Assembly (NCBI RefSeq): GCF_938010525.1
Contig: NZ_CALLVK010000024.1
Coordinates: forward strand, 1 to 64,000
From: Abiotrophia sp938010525
GTDB lineage: Bacteria > Bacillota > Bacilli > Lactobacillales > Aerococcaceae
Reading direction: 5' to 3'
Length of the DNA: 64,000 nt
In this document: positions 51,716 to 60,746 of the stretch, piece after piece
Layout: every line of letters begins with the position of its first letter
Position numbering within the stretch: position 1 is the stretch's first letter
Position numbers and translations under genes: made by a program
The notes under the pieces: model-generated
Database searches by the model: none
Seen by the model: the letters and a program-made list of their open reading frames with translations, nothing else
Told to the model about the DNA's origin: nothing

Positions 51716-52525
51716 ATGCAAGCCTATCTCATCGCCATTGATTTAGATGGCACAACCTTAAATAATCAATCACAATTAAGTCCCTATACCATTCAAGTCC
51801 TACAAAAAGTACGTGATATGGGGCACCTGGTCGTTATCGCCACTGGGAGACCTTACCGCAACAGTCAACAGTTTTACAAGGCGCTTGACCCTCAGGCGCC
51901 CATTCTTAACCTCAATGGAGCTTGTGCCCACTATCCTGGTCGTCCCAACTGGCAAGCACGCTATGAAGCGGAAGTCCCACGGGAATTAGCTCTCAAAATT
52001 ATGGATCAAAGTCGAGACCTAGGTGTTTCCTTAGTCTGTGCTGAAGGTCCCGGCTACGTCTTTGTTTCTAGTTATGATATTCCGGATAGTCCCTTCTTCC
52101 AAGTTGATCCAAACGATCTAACCTTGATGACACCAGAGAGTCTGACCTTTGGCCCGACATCACTTAGCGTCTTTTCAACCGCTGAGACTCAAGAGCCAAT
52201 TAAAAAACTACTATTAAAAGAATACGGTCATACGGTGGATATTGACACTTGGGGCGGCACCCTTCCCTTTTTGGAAGTGGTTCAGAAAGGCGTCAATAAA
52301 GCTTATGGGATTGATCGCTTAGCCCAGTTCTACCATATTCCCAATTCCCATATTATGGCTTTTGGCGACCAACATAATGATTTGTCTATGATTGCTTATG
52401 CCGGCCATGGTGTAGCCATGGCAAACGCCATTGAACCTCTTAAGGCAATCGCTAACGATATCACTACCTACACCAATGATCAAGACGGCTTAGCCCATTA
52501 CTTGGTTGATTTCTTCCAATTATAA
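51716..52525 (+). CDS. Cof-type HAD family hydrolase
   Basis: Phosphatase of the HAD superfamily IIB, 270 aa from ATG 51716, which has AAGGAGG 6 nt upstream; the frame begins six codons earlier. Motif I IDLDGTTLNNQSQLS (nucleophile Asp), motif II VIATGRPY, motif III Lys in VQKGVNKAYGIDRLA, motif IV FGDQHNDLSMIAYAG. Substrates are usually sugar phosphates, nucleotides or FMN; not resolvable here. Monocistronic. Confidence 0.93.
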   Translation: MQAYLIAIDLDGTTLNNQSQLSPYTIQVLQKVRDMGHLVVIATGRPYRNSQQFYKALDPQAPILNLNGACAHYPGRPNWQARYEAEVPRELALKIMDQSRDLGVSLVCAEGPGYVFVSSYDIPDSPFFQVDPNDLTLMTPESLTFGPTSLSVFSTAETQEPIKKLLLKEYGHTVDIDTWGGTLPFLEVVQKGVNKAYGIDRLAQFYHIPNSHIMAFGDQHNDLSMIAYAGHGVAMANAIEPLKAIANDITTYTNDQDGLAHYLVDFFQL

Positions 52526-52533
52526 GAATTTGT

Positions 52534-52560
52534 CTCTCCCTCAATTGGGAGAGCTTTTTT
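52534..52560 (+). terminator. Terminator of the Cof-type phosphatase gene
   Basis: CTCTCCC, 6-nt loop, GGGAGAG, then C and six T. Confidence 0.92.
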
Positions 52561-52577
52561 ACAATCACACACTATAA

Positions 52578-52607
52578 AAAAACTCAGAGCAAAAGCTCTG
52601 AGTTTTT
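52578..52607. terminator. Bidirectional terminator of the Cna-B adhesin gene
   Basis: 13-bp arms (52578-52590 with 52595-52607) around AAAA, with T-runs on both strands; 36 bp beyond the adhesin stop. Confidence 0.9.
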
Positions 52608-52643
52608 ACGCATTTAGGGTTTGCGTCTATTGGTCGCACTCGC

Positions 52644-55502
52644 TTAGTTACGACGACGTACTGGGTTGATGACATATGCTGCCGCCAATAAGAAGCTTAA
52701 ACCTGCCAAACCAGTTAAGAATGTATCATGTTCACCAGTCTTAGGTAATTCATGCTTACCAGAAGGAGTTGGTGGGGTTGGTGGTTGATCGACTGGCTTA
52801 CGAGAGTTAATAACTGTTGCTGAAGAAGCTGTTAAATTCTCAACCTTCCATTCATAGCCACCTTGGTTAGATGGATCTAACTCATCAACAGTATAGACAC
52901 TTGGCGTAGTAGTGCCATCTTGATAGAGTGGTAGGTCTGTCCAAACTACTTGCCCATCTTCTTTCGGTACATCACGGAGTTCACCAAAGGCCTGACCATC
53001 ACGCTTTAATTGGAACTTAGCATTTGGACGCTTCATGTCAGCGCCAAACCCACGCCATTGCTTGTCAACAGTAAAGCTAGTGGTCTTGTTTTGAAGTGTG
53101 TTGGTTACAGTCACGGTGTTTGCTGTTTGATCTGCATAGGTCGCTGCATACGGAGAATCCACTGCTTGTAATTCTTGAACAGTGTAGACACTTGCTTCAG
53201 TCTTACCTTCTTGATAATAAGGTAAATTAGTCCAAGCAACTTGTCCATCAACCGTTGGAACAGCTTGTGGTTGGCCATAAGCTACTCCATCACGGTAGAG
53301 TTGGAATTGAGCTTGAGGGCGAATGGATTGATCCTTATCACCTTTCCAAACTTTGCTTGCAACAAAACCAGTTGTCTTGAAGGTGTTTGTAACGGTCACA
53401 CTACCGTTAGCATCAGAAGTGTAGGTAACTTCATAGCCATTTGGCGTTTCAGTTAATTCTTCTACAGTGTAAACAGAAGCATCAGTCTTACCATCTTGGT
53501 AGTATGGTAAGTTAGTCCAAGTCACTAAACCGCCTTCTTTTGGCACGCCCTTAGCTTCACCATAGTTAGCACCGTCACGTTTGAGTTGGAACTTAACGGC
53601 TGGACGTTTGCTTGCATCTTGGTCGCCTGCCCATACCTTGGTTACTTTGAACTCGGTAGTACGGTAAGTATTGGTTACAGTTGCACTTGTAGCGGTTTGG
53701 TTGCTATAGGCAACGTCATAACCAGTACCTTCTAGGCCAGTTTCTTCTACTGTGTAAACAGATGGATCAGTCTTACCATCTTGGTAGTAAGGCAAGTTGG
53801 ACCAAGTTACTTTCCCACCTGCTTGAGGTACGTCTTTAGCATCGCCATAGTTAGCTCCATCACGTTTGAGTTGGAACTTAGTTGCTGGACGCTTAGTAGC
53901 GTCTTGGTCGCCTGCCCATACCTTAGTAGCCTTAAACTCTGTAGAACGTTTTTTGTTCTCAATTGTACGGATTACACCCGATTCAGTAACGGTTACTTCA
54001 GTCACATCATTGGATAACTCATAACCTGCTGGAGCTGTCTCTTCTTGAATTTTGAAGGTACCTTTTTCAGCTAAAGTATCTTTAATTTTATCAGAAATGG
54101 TTGAACCATCCGTGCCAGTAGGCGCTAAGCGGAATTCATTCCCATCTGGGTCAGTTACTTTAAAGACAGCGCCCGCTAAAGGCTTCTTAGTTTCAGCATC
54201 TACCTTATTAATCACAATACGGTAGGCAACATTCAATTGAATAGCCCCGCCTTCCGTCAAACTGCTACGACGACGGACTTCCTCTTTCGTGCTATTGTTT
54301 ACTGCGTTATTAGGGAGGGGTTTATCATCACCTTGAACAGAAATCACGTTCCCTACGGTACTCCCATCCCCAGGAGCGGTTGTTTTATAGTCCAAAATGA
54401 AAGGTTTACCTGATGGGTTGAAGATAGTCATTTTGAACTTAGTGTAGTTATCACTGAAGCTAATAGAGTAGTCACTACCTTCTTCTAATTCATAACCATC
54501 ATCTAAACCCCAGTTCTGATTAATCTTTTTACCCGACAAGAGACGGAAGCTTTCAGGGATAAACTGCATGTCCCCACTACCCTGGGAAATTTCATCATAA
54601 ACAACATATTTATTATATTTGCCTAGGCTTGCGTTAAGACGAACACGCCAAGGGTGAACATAATTACCTGTAGTGCCCAGAGCAACAGATTCCCAAGGGT
54701 CTTCAATCATAACCCCCCATAACTTGTTAAAGTTCTCACCGCTTAGGTAAGGGCCGTTGTCAGTGACTGGTCCACGTGGGTTTACTTTTAACATGATATC
54801 TACGCCTGCAGCGACACCTTTTTCTTTAAGGCGAATAGTAACTGGAGTTGTAATTGTATCAGATTTAAACTCCACAAAGAAACTTCCCCGTACACCATAA
54901 GCACTATCAGCTTTTTTTGCTTCAAGGTATTTTTCTAAGTTTTGAATGCTGATATGAACTGAACCACCTTTACCAGAGCCATTAGAAGTAACTTCCGCTA
55001 CCCCAACGGCAATGCCGGTTGGACCATCTATCAAGTCAAAACTCCCTGCTTGAACTGTTAGAGGTGCTGGAATTTCGTACTCAAAGTAATCCCCATTGTT
55101 CAAGTTATAATCATAGTCTGATAGGTCAAATTGCATTTCAAAACCGAAAAGCGCTCCTTCTCTTAAGACGTAGTTGCCGTCTTCATCCTTGGTTGCTTCA
55201 CGAGCATTGTTATAGTCCCAAACAATAGCACTTCTAACTGCATTGTGTAAGGCTTTAGGTGTGCCATTGATATTAGTATTAAGCGCTTGTGCTTGGGGGA
55301 AGGTTGCTTCCTCTTCAGATTCTGATGAAGCATTTTCATTTGCATCAACATTTGACGACGAATTTACAGACGAAGAGACAAGCTCCTCGACATCGGATGC
55401 GCTACTGACATCCTGAGCAAAAGCCTCTAACGGGCCTGATAAAACACTGAAGATGAGCATTAAGATGGCAAATAGTTTTGCCCATTTAACATTTTCCTTC
55501 AT
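52644..55502 (-). CDS. LPXTG-anchored adhesin with Cna-B/SpaA repeats
   Basis: 952-aa wall-anchored surface protein. Signal peptide 1-29; Ser/Asn/Glu-rich spacer; an N-terminal adhesion region of two beta-rich domains (about 85-420); a SpaA-type isopeptide domain (VNKVDAETKKPLAGAVFKV, about 430-515); four Cna-B-type domains (about 517-900), each with a Lys in xKVW or xKQW and a closing VTN or VIN as intramolecular isopeptide partners; a Pro/Thr linker; and the sorting signal LPKTG at 919-923 with hydrophobic tail and RRRN. Sortase A would anchor it to peptidoglycan. The ligand (collagen, fibrinogen or other) is not predictable. AGGAGG precedes the ATG. Confidence 0.93.
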   Translation of the reverse strand: MKENVKWAKLFAILMLIFSVLSGPLEAFAQDVSSASDVEELVSSSVNSSSNVDANENASSESEEEATFPQAQALNTNINGTPKALHNAVRSAIVWDYNNAREATKDEDGNYVLREGALFGFEMQFDLSDYDYNLNNGDYFEYEIPAPLTVQAGSFDLIDGPTGIAVGVAEVTSNGSGKGGSVHISIQNLEKYLEAKKADSAYGVRGSFFVEFKSDTITTPVTIRLKEKGVAAGVDIMLKVNPRGPVTDNGPYLSGENFNKLWGVMIEDPWESVALGTTGNYVHPWRVRLNASLGKYNKYVVYDEISQGSGDMQFIPESFRLLSGKKINQNWGLDDGYELEEGSDYSISFSDNYTKFKMTIFNPSGKPFILDYKTTAPGDGSTVGNVISVQGDDKPLPNNAVNNSTKEEVRRRSSLTEGGAIQLNVAYRIVINKVDAETKKPLAGAVFKVTDPDGNEFRLAPTGTDGSTISDKIKDTLAEKGTFKIQEETAPAGYELSNDVTEVTVTESGVIRTIENKKRSTEFKATKVWAGDQDATKRPATKFQLKRDGANYGDAKDVPQAGGKVTWSNLPYYQDGKTDPSVYTVEETGLEGTGYDVAYSNQTATSATVTNTYRTTEFKVTKVWAGDQDASKRPAVKFQLKRDGANYGEAKGVPKEGGLVTWTNLPYYQDGKTDASVYTVEELTETPNGYEVTYTSDANGSVTVTNTFKTTGFVASKVWKGDKDQSIRPQAQFQLYRDGVAYGQPQAVPTVDGQVAWTNLPYYQEGKTEASVYTVQELQAVDSPYAATYADQTANTVTVTNTLQNKTTSFTVDKQWRGFGADMKRPNAKFQLKRDGQAFGELRDVPKEDGQVVWTDLPLYQDGTTTPSVYTVDELDPSNQGGYEWKVENLTASSATVINSRKPVDQPPTPPTPSGKHELPKTGEHDTFLTGLAGLSFLLAAAYVINPVRRRN
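52800..53945 (-). repeat. Four tandem Cna-B domain repeats, about 285 bp each
   Basis: Units start near 53945, 53665, 53380 and 53085. The first two are nearly identical at protein level (KVWAGDQDA, KFQLKRDGANYG, NLPYYQDGKTD); the later two are more divergent. Such arrays change copy number by recombination. Confidence 0.88.
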
Positions 55503-56276
55503 ATATCTTCCTCCTCTTGATTAAGTCATCCTCACGGCAACAGAACACTCTATGACAACGGCCCTTGTGGGGCAAAGCCCTGCTTCAATCAGAATGAGTA
55601 GCCAAATCCTTAATCGCTATTCGTTCGACTAGTTAAGTCTAGGTTTCTTATACTTGCTAATTAACCAATAGTCCTATTCTTAATAAATTACTTTCTGATA
55701 CAGACTTCCAATCTATCTTATAAATAAAAGTTTACTTTACTACCTTCCGTCTTTACCTATCACCTTCACTTGATATTTCTCATTTTCCACCCCCTATAAT
55801 CGTAAATATGAGTGATAGAACACGACCGAGATAGTAATAAATCAATACATTGAGACAGCCTTATGACAATTGCACTAGAAATACTATTTCATTTATATAA
55901 CCAGTCAGTGATATTATAACAAATAGGTTACGTTCTGTAAATCTAAAAACGTTAATTAATACCACATATTGTTTCTAATATTCGTATCACCATCTATATA
56001 TAGAGGTTAAGACAACTAATTATACATATCTATAGATGAATAGTTATATAATCAACACAAAAATACGAACATTGCATTTAAATCGAAAAGTTATTAATAT
56101 TTACTTGTCTATATAAATTGACATTCATAAATCCACTTTAAAGTTGTCTAGGCTTTATAACATGGTTTCAATTAGATACATCAAAATTAAATTTCTAATA
56201 TTTTTTTGCAAACGCAACCAGTCCTTTAGTTATATTTTTCGTACAAATATATGGGTTTGATTGAGATCTTAAAAGT
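55503..56276. other. Long non-coding A+T-rich region upstream of the adhesin
   Basis: About 770 bp without a plausible gene on either strand. The 120 bp nearest the adhesin are less A+T-rich and can fold (GGGC/GCCC hairpin near 55570-55582), consistent with a long 5' leader. The remainder is A+T-rich, with AGACAACT near 56012 and its complement AGTTGTCT near 56144; I could not pick a confident promoter. Confidence 0.55.
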
Positions 56277-56313
56277 ACAAAAAAAGTAGTTAACACTTAG
56301 ATTAACTACTTTT
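56277..56313 (-). terminator. Terminator of the DUF2786 gene
   Basis: 12-bp perfect stem (56282-56293 with 56302-56313), 8-nt loop, then a T-run on the - strand. Confidence 0.88.
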
Positions 56314-56340
56314 CTTTGCGAACGTTTTTGATATTTAATT

Positions 56341-57057
56341 CTAATTATCTCCGCAATCTAGCTGAGCAGCCTCAAGACTCATTGAATTTGCTTGTTGATA
56401 GCCACTTTCATAGGCCAAACCCTCTTCAGTGACATGAGGTTGCTTAAAGACAATATGCCCCTGAACCTGAGCGCGGAAAGCCTCTCTTACTTCTTCAGGA
56501 ACTTGAATTACCAAGGAATAGCCCGCTTCTTCCTCTACCATAACTTGACGCTGACGCTCATATTTTGCTGCTAAGCCATCCATAAAACCTTGATAATAGG
56601 CTCGACGTTGGCTTTGCTTCTGGGAGGTGGTCAAATCTTGGCTAAGAAATTTAAGGTGTTGTCCAGCATGATACTTCATGGCGTTGGTCGCTAGTTGAAA
56701 GACATGGTAGGCTAAATCTACGTCTGACTGATATCCCATATAGACGATCTTGCGCTGAGTTTTTGATTGATGAGGCAATCGCGTGCTCTGTACATAGAGC
56801 ATAATGCGAAAATTATCGGCAATAGTTCGTGCCAATATCTTCTCCCACCAAAAGAGGGTTTTGTACACAGATAAGGAACGTGTGACAATGACATCTAGAC
56901 TAGTGGCAGCATCTAGCTCATGTTGGGATATTTTATGCTTAAGCATGAGTTTTTGCGCCATCAAGAGAGCTGTTTGGCTCTCCTCATCCTGGTTACCGTC
57001 CTCTGCTAGCTCAAGCAAATTACGGATTTTATCCAAGATTTTATCATTTGGATTCAT
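56341..57057 (-). CDS. DUF2786 domain protein
   Basis: 238 aa. The N-terminal 45 residues carry the DUF2786 motif (ILDKIRNLLELAEDGNQDEE, then ALLMAQKLMLKHKIS), followed by a helical domain (FWWEKILARTIADNFRIM, YMGYQSDVDLAYHVFQLA) common in phage- and plasmid-related copies. No enzyme motif is seen. It lies 39 bp after the RluD-family gene and may share its transcript. Function unknown. Confidence 0.82.
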   Translation of the reverse strand: MNPNDKILDKIRNLLELAEDGNQDEESQTALLMAQKLMLKHKISQHELDAATSLDVIVTRSLSVYKTLFWWEKILARTIADNFRIMLYVQSTRLPHQSKTQRKIVYMGYQSDVDLAYHVFQLATNAMKYHAGQHLKFLSQDLTTSQKQSQRRAYYQGFMDGLAAKYERQRQVMVEEEAGYSLVIQVPEEVREAFRAQVQGHIVFKQPHVTEEGLAYESGYQQANSMSLEAAQLDCGDN

Positions 57058-57095
57058 GATTACCCGACCTTTCTGTGGAAACTCCGGTCATAAAT

Positions 57096-58025
57096 TCAAG
57101 CTAACTGACTTAGAACTTGCTCAAAATGACCTGGCAGTGGCGCCTTAAATTCTAACCACTCACCTGTTCTAGGATGTTGTAATTTAAGTGCATAGGCATG
57201 AAGTAGTTGGCCAGACATATCATGGACAAGTGATCCTTTGACATGGTCCAGCCCCTTGCGATAAACTGGGTCACCAACTAGTGGATGTCCAATAAACTCT
57301 AGGTGGACACGAATCTGGTGAGTCCGACCTGTCTCTAACTCCAAGTCTAATAAAGTAGCATTCTCAAAACTTTTTAAGACTTGAAAACGAGTTAAAGCAT
57401 ATTTCCCGTCTTTAGCAACCGTCCAACGCAAGCGGTTAGCTGGATCTCTTTGCAGTGGGGCTTCAATAGTACCTTGCGGAGCTTTGACATGGCCATGCAC
57501 GAGCGCCATATATGAGCGACGCATATCATGATTGACTAGTTGGTCTGCTAAAGCTTGGTGAGCGGCATTATGTTTAGCCACTACTAAGAGGCCAGAAGTG
57601 TCCTTATCAATCCGATGTACGATACCAGGGCGGTATAAATCCGAACCACTGGACAGATTGCCGTTCAAGTAATGAAGTAAGCCATTGACCAGAGTTCCCT
57701 GTAGATGGCCTTTCGAAGGATGCACGACTAGTCCTGCTGGTTTATTAATGACTAGGATATCGTCGTCTTCATAAACAATATTGAGATCCATTGCCTCAGG
57801 TTCTGGTAGCGTGTCTTCTTCTACTATAAGGCTCCGACGCTCAACCAGGAGGCATTCATCTCCCTTTAGTTTAAAGTTGGCTTTTTGATGGTGACCATCT
57901 ACCCTTACAAGGCCGTCTTTGATAATCTTTTGAATAGTTGAGCGGCTTTCGCCAGGCATTAAGTCGGTTAAGATCTTATCCAGACGTCCTGCCTGCCCCT
58001 TTAATTGAAATTTCTCTGCTGTCAT
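57096..58025 (-). CDS. RluD-family 23S/tRNA pseudouridine synthase
   Basis: 309 aa from ATG 58025 (MTAEKFQLKG), 6 nt after AAGGAG; a TTG two codons earlier is less likely. N-terminal S4 RNA-binding domain (GRLDKILTDLMPGESRSTIQ), then the catalytic domain with INKPAGLVVHPSKGH, the active Asp in GIVHRIDKDTSGLLVVAK, LETGRTHQIRVHL and GHPLVGDPVY. Equivalent to Bacillus YlyB, which lies after lspA as here. Confidence 0.94.
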   Translation of the reverse strand: MTAEKFQLKGQAGRLDKILTDLMPGESRSTIQKIIKDGLVRVDGHHQKANFKLKGDECLLVERRSLIVEEDTLPEPEAMDLNIVYEDDDILVINKPAGLVVHPSKGHLQGTLVNGLLHYLNGNLSSGSDLYRPGIVHRIDKDTSGLLVVAKHNAAHQALADQLVNHDMRRSYMALVHGHVKAPQGTIEAPLQRDPANRLRWTVAKDGKYALTRFQVLKSFENATLLDLELETGRTHQIRVHLEFIGHPLVGDPVYRKGLDHVKGSLVHDMSGQLLHAYALKLQHPRTGEWLEFKAPLPGHFEQVLSQLA

Positions 58026-58051
58026 AAGCAACTCCTTCTTTGCGACATTCT

Positions 58052-58504
58052 TTAAAATAAAGTCAAATCTTGCTCTTTTGCGAGTACAAGTAAAATGATA
58101 ACACCAATCGTTAAGGCTGAATCCGCAAGATTGAAAATTGGGAAATTAATAAAATCCGTTTGTAGCATATCAACAACATAGCCATTGACAAGACGATCAA
58201 TCAGGTTGCCTAATGCTCCGCCTACTAGACATCCATAGGCAAAATTGACCCAGGAAGAGCTAGCTTGTTTTTTATAAATCTTATAGCTGAAAAAAGTAAC
58301 TGCTAAGACTGTAATAGCAATAAAGAGACCTTGAGCTCCGGGTAAGATGCCCCAAGATGCGCCCCTATTTTGTACGTAGGTTAAACTGAAATATCCCGGA
58401 ATAAGCTTAATTTGGGATCCTATCGCAAGATTTGAAACAACCCAAAACTTCAGACCCTGGTCGGCTATTATGAGGCCAACTATCGTAACCAATGCGACTA
58501 ACAT
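58052..58504 (-). CDS. lspA: Lipoprotein signal peptidase (signal peptidase II)
   Basis: Cleaves the signal of prolipoproteins after lipid attachment. I start at ATG 58504 (MLVALVTIVGL), with AAGGAG upstream; 150 aa, the normal length. Four membrane helices, YVQNRGASWGIL, and the two catalytic Asp in GALGNLIDR and IFNLADSALT. Divergent from two lipoprotein genes that are likely substrates. Confidence 0.96.
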   Translation of the reverse strand: MLVALVTIVGLIIADQGLKFWVVSNLAIGSQIKLIPGYFSLTYVQNRGASWGILPGAQGLFIAITVLAVTFFSYKIYKKQASSSWVNFAYGCLVGGALGNLIDRLVNGYVVDMLQTDFINFPIFNLADSALTIGVIILLVLAKEQDLTLF

Positions 58505-58520
58505 GTCGTTCTCCTTGTTA

Positions 58521-58544
58521 AATGCGTTTTCTTTTTGGTATAAT
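58521..58544 (+). promoter_or_regulatory. Possible promoter for the YkyA-type lipoprotein gene
   Basis: TTGTTA near 58515-58520, 18-bp spacer, TATAAT (58539-58544), about 84 bp before the ATG. Confidence 0.5.
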
Positions 58545-58569
58545 AAAGATGTATAAGTTCTATTATACC
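58537..58569. repeat. Inverted repeat holding the -10 boxes of lspA and the lipoprotein gene
   Basis: GGTATAATA (58537-58545) and TATTATACC (58561-58569) are perfect 9-bp arms. Each arm has TATAAT for one direction, so the two promoters interlock and their transcripts would start within a few bases of each other. Confidence 0.6.
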
Positions 58570-58627
58570 TCAAAATGGTGAAGAAAACACCTAGGTGGCA
58601 CCTAAAAACTAAAGTAAAGGAGTCTTT

Positions 58628-59266
58628 ATGAAGCGATTCAAATATCTATTGATTTTGCTCTGTAGTTGCCTTTTTCTTGTGGCTTGCGACAATTCCTTAA
58701 CTCGCGTAGATCGCGCTGTAGGTCTAATTCAAGAGGATACTACTGCCATTCTCAATGATTTAACCGAAATTCAAACACAAGAAAAGAATTTGCAAGCAGC
58801 TTTTGAAACAGACTTAGGCCAAAATGATTTGGCGCTTTTCAACAAAAATGATAGCCAAGTTGAGAAAAACATTCAAGAACGGAAATCAAGAATTGATGAT
58901 ATCAATAAAAAGCGGACTCACCTTCAAGAGATGCTCAAGGAACTTAGTCAGGGAACTGATAATAAGAATCTTCCCACTGACAAATTCCAAAATATCAGTA
59001 CTGCCATTAATCAATTAGACCAGGATTTAGCTACTTATGTAACGGACTATGCGGCGAATTTGGCCCTGGAATCTCAATCATTCAAGTCTATTGCTAATCC
59101 AGAATCTAACTACCAGTCTTTCTTTGATGTCTTAAAAAACGTTAACACACTCTCTACAACAAATCTTATGAATCTAGACAAGGTTCTGCCCCATTTTGAG
59201 AAACTAAATGCTAATCTAGTCAACCTTAAAGTTGAACTAGTTAAGTTGAAAGAACAGAAAAAATAG
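58628..59266 (+). CDS. YkyA-type lipoprotein
   Basis: 212-aa lipoprotein: signal with lipobox LVAC (Cys20), then an all-helical, Glu/Lys/Gln-rich body with coiled-coil character, as in the YkyA (putative cell-wall binding lipoprotein) family. No catalytic motif. It would sit on the outer face of the membrane after processing by LspA, encoded divergently next to it. AAAGGAG precedes the ATG; the next lipoprotein gene starts 16 bp downstream, so they form an operon. Confidence 0.8.
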   Translation: MKRFKYLLILLCSCLFLVACDNSLTRVDRAVGLIQEDTTAILNDLTEIQTQEKNLQAAFETDLGQNDLALFNKNDSQVEKNIQERKSRIDDINKKRTHLQEMLKELSQGTDNKNLPTDKFQNISTAINQLDQDLATYVTDYAANLALESQSFKSIANPESNYQSFFDVLKNVNTLSTTNLMNLDKVLPHFEKLNANLVNLKVELVKLKEQKK

Positions 59267-59282
59267 CTTCAGGAGGTAATGC

Positions 59283-60686
59283 ATGAAATCAGTCAAACCC
59301 GGCGCTATCTTGCTGCTCTTGATGCTCGTTCTGACCGCATGTCAGAAGCAAGAACCCGCCCAACCGACCTATCAGACGCTCCCTCAGGTACAGGCTAAGT
59401 ACACTGCAGATGAGATAGCCGACTTCAATAATCGGCGGAGTCAAGGCAAAACCAACCGTTATGAGGGTATTAAGATTGAAGATGGTCGTATCCTCGTGAC
59501 TCCAACCAATTTACCTAAGGCTTTATTCTACGATAGCGGCATAAATATTGCCTATCCTAAAAACGGTGTAAAAGGCATCTATCTTTCACCTGAGATTATC
59601 GCCAACGAGACCAAGTTCCAAAATATCATCGCTATGATGAAGCGCAACGGACTTAATGCTGCTGTTATCGACTTCAAGGATGACTATGGCCAAATTGTCA
59701 CCCAAATCGACACTGATAATGCCATGGTTAAAGAAAATATAGTCCAAGTGGCCGATTTAAAAGCCGCGCTCAAGACCTTAGAAGCCAACCAGATTTATCC
59801 AATTGCCCGTATTGTTACCTTCAAAGATAACATGATGTCGGAAAAACACCCAGAACTCTCCTTCCACTCACGTGAGACAGGAAGCATCTGGTCGGATGGC
59901 AATGGCTCTCAGTTTATTAACCCCTACCTAGAAGAAGTCTGGAAATACAATATCGAAGTTTCCATTGCTGCCGCTAAGATGGGCTTCAAGGAAATTCAGT
60001 TTGACTATGTCCGCTTTCCAGAAGGTTTTGAGACCTTTGCTGAAGATTTGCGCTTCGACAAAGGCAACTACAGCAACTATGTATCCGCAAGTGGCAATAA
60101 AATTGAAGGTGAAGACCGTGTTGCGGCTATTACTGACTTCTTGAAACTCGCCAAAGAACAACTTGCGCCTTATGGCGTTAAAGTTGGTGCCGATGTCTTC
60201 GGTATTACAGCCGTTACTAGTGGTCAAACCGAAACAACCGGGATTGGTCAGGACTTTGCAAAAATGGCCGAACAGCTAGATGTTATTTCGAGTATGATCT
60301 ACCCTTCTCACTGGGGTACAGCCTTCTTTGGAATTGAGCTACCTGACTTACATCCTTATGAGTTAGTCGATGAATATATGTTCTCAGAGGAACAGGTACT
60401 TAAGAACGTCCAAAATAAGGTAATCAGCCGCCCATGGATCCAAGACTTCACTGACTCAAGCAAACCAATAGGTACCTATCAAGAATACGGCACCTTACAG
60501 GTTCAGGCACAAATTAATGCCCTAGCCAAGCACAATATTCACGAGTTCTTACTCTGGAATGCTAACGGTGATTATTCTGAAGGCATTGATGTCAGTGGTA
60601 AAAACACTAATAATCCAACCACCAATCAAGGGTCTAACCAACAGATGCAGAATACACAACAGAATCAAAATAATGGCAATCACTAG
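59283..60686 (+). CDS. Lipoprotein with putative glycoside hydrolase domain (DUF4015)
   Basis: 467 aa. Lipobox LTAC (Cys20), an 80-residue linker, then a TIM-barrel domain of the putative glycoside hydrolase family PF13200: GVKGIYLSPEI, NAAVIDFKDDYG, KEIQFDYVRFPE (likely catalytic acidic residues), VGADVFGI and MIYPSHWG. The C-terminus is a Gln/Asn-rich tail. Likely acts on wall or capsule polysaccharide at the cell surface; no substrate is established that I know of. AGGAGG precedes the ATG. Confidence 0.88.
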   Translation: MKSVKPGAILLLLMLVLTACQKQEPAQPTYQTLPQVQAKYTADEIADFNNRRSQGKTNRYEGIKIEDGRILVTPTNLPKALFYDSGINIAYPKNGVKGIYLSPEIIANETKFQNIIAMMKRNGLNAAVIDFKDDYGQIVTQIDTDNAMVKENIVQVADLKAALKTLEANQIYPIARIVTFKDNMMSEKHPELSFHSRETGSIWSDGNGSQFINPYLEEVWKYNIEVSIAAAKMGFKEIQFDYVRFPEGFETFAEDLRFDKGNYSNYVSASGNKIEGEDRVAAITDFLKLAKEQLAPYGVKVGADVFGITAVTSGQTETTGIGQDFAKMAEQLDVISSMIYPSHWGTAFFGIELPDLHPYELVDEYMFSEEQVLKNVQNKVISRPWIQDFTDSSKPIGTYQEYGTLQVQAQINALAKHNIHEFLLWNANGDYSEGIDVSGKNTNNPTTNQGSNQQMQNTQQNQNNGNH

Positions 60687-60694
60687 ATAGCAGA

Positions 60695-60735
60695 AAACCC
60701 CCGTCACTGAATGAATCAGTGACGGGGATTTTCTT
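60695..60735. terminator. Bidirectional terminator between the lipoprotein operon and the LicD gene
   Basis: 12-bp perfect stem (60699-60710 with 60716-60727), 5-nt loop, ATTTTCTTT on the + strand and TTTTC on the - strand. Confidence 0.88.
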
Positions 60736-60746
60736 TATATTCTTGC

